From Candidatus Methanomethylophilaceae archaeon (lineage in GTDB: Archaea > Thermoplasmatota > Thermoplasmata > Methanomassiliicoccales > Methanomethylophilaceae): a stretch of DNA of 42,944 nt. The notes beneath the pieces were generated by a model. The model saw only the letters and a program-made list of their open reading frames with translations, was not told the DNA's origin and searched no databases. Position 1 is the stretch's first letter, and the number at the start of each line of letters is the position of its first letter. The position numbers and the translations under genes are program-made. Positions 41,492-42,944 of the stretch are shown here, in pieces. Location: NCBI GenBank assembly GCA_944321985.1, contig CALUNK010000005.1, forward strand, positions 1-42,944, written 5' to 3'.

Positions 41492-41599
41492 ATTATCCTC
41501 CCCTCTTCTTCGTTTTCACATTCCTTTTCCTTAACTATGGATCCTGCCCCCATCCCACCGGCATCGACCGGTTCGGGCATCGGAAATGAAATCACTTGG

Positions 41600-41616
41600 T
41601 TGGATTATAAATCCGA
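41600..41616 (-). promoter_or_regulatory. Promoter with palindrome-like TTGGAT-N5-ATCCGA site
   Basis: TTGGATTATAAATCCGA (plus strand) is close to the 17264-17280 palindrome, with one arm mismatch, and contains a TATA box readable on the minus strand (TTTATAAT). It lies about 110 bases upstream of ATG 41491. Confidence 0.4.
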
Positions 41617-41750
41617 CTAGATTGGCTGAAAAACTCCAGACGGCTGTCATAACTGCCTACCTTGGAAGCCCTCCAATCGCTGGATGCCCAGATGCGGTCC
41701 GGGGTCGTCATTTAGGGTGCCGTCCAAAATTCCCCATCCAACTGCAACAT

Positions 41751-41757
41751 TGCTTTA
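41751..41757 (+). promoter_or_regulatory. TATA box of the DUF4443 gene
   Basis: CTTTAAC lies 27-30 bases before ATG 41782, so the message is probably leaderless. Confidence 0.5.
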
Positions 41758-41763
41758 ACCGAG

Positions 41764-41780
41764 TTGGATGATACATCCTA
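41764..41780 (+). promoter_or_regulatory. Palindromic operator candidate, third copy
   Basis: TTGGATGATACATCCTA, arms matching at five of six positions, between TATA (41751-41757) and ATG 41782. The first nine bases equal those of the sites at 17280 and 21879 on the minus strand. Confidence 0.55.
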
Positions 41781-41781
41781 C

Positions 41782-42372
41782 ATGCTCCTTTTCAAAAGCG
41801 TCCCCACACGCGGGTCCCGCCCACGCTACTCGGACAGCGATATATTCTGGACGATGTACATGATGTCAGGAGCTTCCCGTGTCGGACGTAAGAGCATCTG
41901 CGAGGAGCTGGACATGGGAGAGGGCACTGCCAGGAATCTGATCACCCTGCTGGATTCGTGTGGTCTGATCAACACTTATCAGACCGGATCCGTCCTCAGC
42001 GAGAGGGGACACGAGCTGTTCGATTCGATTCCCATCGTCCCGGTTTATGTAGACATCCCGGAGGGTATCCCCGGGAAGTTCCACTGTACGGTCATCGTCA
42101 AGAACAAAGGGCCGGACATAACCAACGGTATGAGGGAGAGGGACGCGGGGATCCGTTCTGGTGGCCTGGGCTGCACCACTCTTGTCTATCGTGACGGACA
42201 TCTGTTCATGCCACCTGACTGGAACCTAGATGACAAATCACCGAGATATTCGCTTTATCTCAGGTCCCTCGGCGTCATGGGTCCCGACGATGCGATGATC
42301 ATTGGTAGCGCTGATGACTCCTACACCGCCAGGACCTCCGCGGTTAATGCTGCGTTCACATTGATCAGATGA
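41782..42372 (+). CDS. DUF4443 winged-helix transcriptional regulator
   Basis: A 196-residue archaeal protein: winged helix at residues 10-75 (RYSDSDIFWTMYMMSGASRV, CEELDMGEGTARNLITLL, then a wing ending LSERGHELFDSIP), followed by a DUF4443 ligand-binding-like domain (CTVIVKNKGPDITNGMRERD). ATG 41782 is preferred over TTG 41764 because the TTG lies inside the palindrome and the TATA spacing points to 41782. It may bind its own promoter palindrome and control the other two operons with the site; this is inference. Confidence 0.82.
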   Translation: MLLFKSVPTRGSRPRYSDSDIFWTMYMMSGASRVGRKSICEELDMGEGTARNLITLLDSCGLINTYQTGSVLSERGHELFDSIPIVPVYVDIPEGIPGKFHCTVIVKNKGPDITNGMRERDAGIRSGGLGCTTLVYRDGHLFMPPDWNLDDKSPRYSLYLRSLGVMGPDDAMIIGSADDSYTARTSAVNAAFTLIR

Positions 42373-42377
42373 TGTGA

Positions 42378-42397
42378 CCCCCGACCGTGGTCGGGGG
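42378..42397. terminator. Bidirectional terminator hairpin
   Basis: CCCCCGAC-CGTG-GTCGGGGG, a perfect 8-bp stem between the convergent DUF4443 and SprT-like genes, followed by AAA on the plus strand. Confidence 0.65.
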
Positions 42398-42416
42398 AAA
42401 CGGTTTCCGAATGGGT

Positions 42417-42923
42417 TCAGAACGTCAGCCCAATCCTTCTGATCTCCGACTCCGCAGATGTCCTGTCTGGATACATGGCAAGCATCGCCTCGTATCTCTC
42501 TGCGTTCACTTCCCTGCTAGAACCGAATCCGAGACTTACATGACATATCTGGGAGTACAGTGCGTAGTCCAGCACGTTCTCGGTAATTCCCTCCGAGTCG
42601 AGTTTCGGATTGACGACCACAGTCTTCATCAGAATGCTGGAACGTCCAACCTCGTTGTCCCTGGTGTTCCGTGCCCCCCATCTGATAACGACGGCCCTGT
42701 CCCTCTCGACGAGTCCCCTCTCGACGAGTCTTGTATAGACCTCGGCGAGATCCACGTTTTCCCCGCAGGTCGTCTGTGAGATTCCCCTGAATCTCTTCAG
42801 GAAGAGTTCCTGGTTGTCCTTCAGGAACTCGCCGGAGTTGAGGTAGTCGCAGACCTCCTGCGAGTACTCGGACCTGCCCTCTCCGTGGATCTTCGCGAAG
42901 ATCGTCTCCGCCAGGCTCTCCAT
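42417..42923 (-). CDS. SprT-like protein without the HExxH motif (5' end may lie outside the window)
   Basis: About 168 residues. The segment VVIRWGARNTRD and then VVVNPKLDSEGITENVLDYALY is laid out like SprT-type zinc proteases just before their HExxH motif (usually YHELCH-like). Here the motif reads YSQICH: the first His and the catalytic Glu are replaced by S and Q, so it should not be an active protease. The rest (REVNAERYEAMLAMYP) follows the family. The ATG at 42923 has no clear ribosome binding site and the frame is open to the window edge, so the true start may be further upstream. Confidence 0.55.
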   Translation of the reverse strand: MESLAETIFAKIHGEGRSEYSQEVCDYLNSGEFLKDNQELFLKRFRGISQTTCGENVDLAEVYTRLVERGLVERDRAVVIRWGARNTRDNEVGRSSILMKTVVVNPKLDSEGITENVLDYALYSQICHVSLGFGSSREVNAERYEAMLAMYPDRTSAESEIRRIGLTF

Positions 42924-42944
42924 CACGTTCTCAGGTGCGTTCCT

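Noticed and set aside
42738-42750. Short direct repeat CTCTCGACGAGTC at 42705-42730 inside the SprT-like gene
   Set aside because: It encodes VERGLVER, a local coding repeat of a few codons without further significance.

Overview
The window reads as a chromosomal segment of a GC-rich methanogenic archaeon, most likely Methanomassiliicoccales (Thermoplasmata). This assignment is inferred from several things seen together: archaeal TATA boxes 24-30 bases before starts (several mRNAs look leaderless), a ribosomal protein L41e gene, a tRNA-Trp gene with a 101-nt intron, a DUF4443 winged-helix gene, many BspA/Big2 surface proteins, and almost exclusive use of TGA (rarely TAA) as stop codon. TAG is missing from the ends of the genes I checked but interrupts one otherwise intact gene in frame, as expected if TAG encodes pyrrolysine.

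Layout. 1-2020 (+): end of a citramalate/isopropylmalate synthase, a UPF0237 ACT protein and a UPF0210 protein. 2073-5059 (-): a CLC chloride channel with an in-frame TAG, tRNA-Trp with a box C/D-like intron, L41e, tRNA-Arg, a small membrane protein and a flavin-binding split-barrel protein. 5283-8666 (+): a truncated HATPase/winged-helix regulator, MarC, and an RG-rich protein with a helical body. 8677-12256 is accessory DNA: a HepT/MntA toxin-antitoxin pair, a DUF3800 gene and dispersed copies of small paralogous modules. 12256-17250 (-): an iron/corrinoid-type ABC importer (dockerin-tagged binding protein, two permeases, ATPase, unknown gene). 17251-19779 is gene-poor and carries another copy of the small modules. 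19780-21870 (-): zinc-ribbon protein plus BspA-type surface protein. 21988-30716 (-): a BtuFCD-like importer operon with a Big2 surface protein, a membrane-anchored beta-propeller and a six-zinc-ribbon/HTH protein. 30868-40329 (-): one gene for a 3153-residue surface protein with a perfect 804-bp internal tandem duplication. 40505-42944: a secreted protein, a DUF4443 regulator and a SprT-like protein lacking its HExxH motif.

How it fits together. The right 30 kb looks like a cell-surface nutrient-capture region. Several secreted proteins share a W/G-rich domain that resembles DUF4430/transcobalamin-like domains, and one of them is a beta-propeller lying between a BtuF-like and a BtuC-like gene. 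This suggests a surface corrinoid-capture system built differently from Bacteroides BtuG/BtuB but with similar logic. A palindrome of the form TTGGAT-N5-ATCCAA sits between TATA box and predicted transcription start of three operons (binding protein, zinc ribbon/adhesin, DUF4443) and may define a shared regulon.
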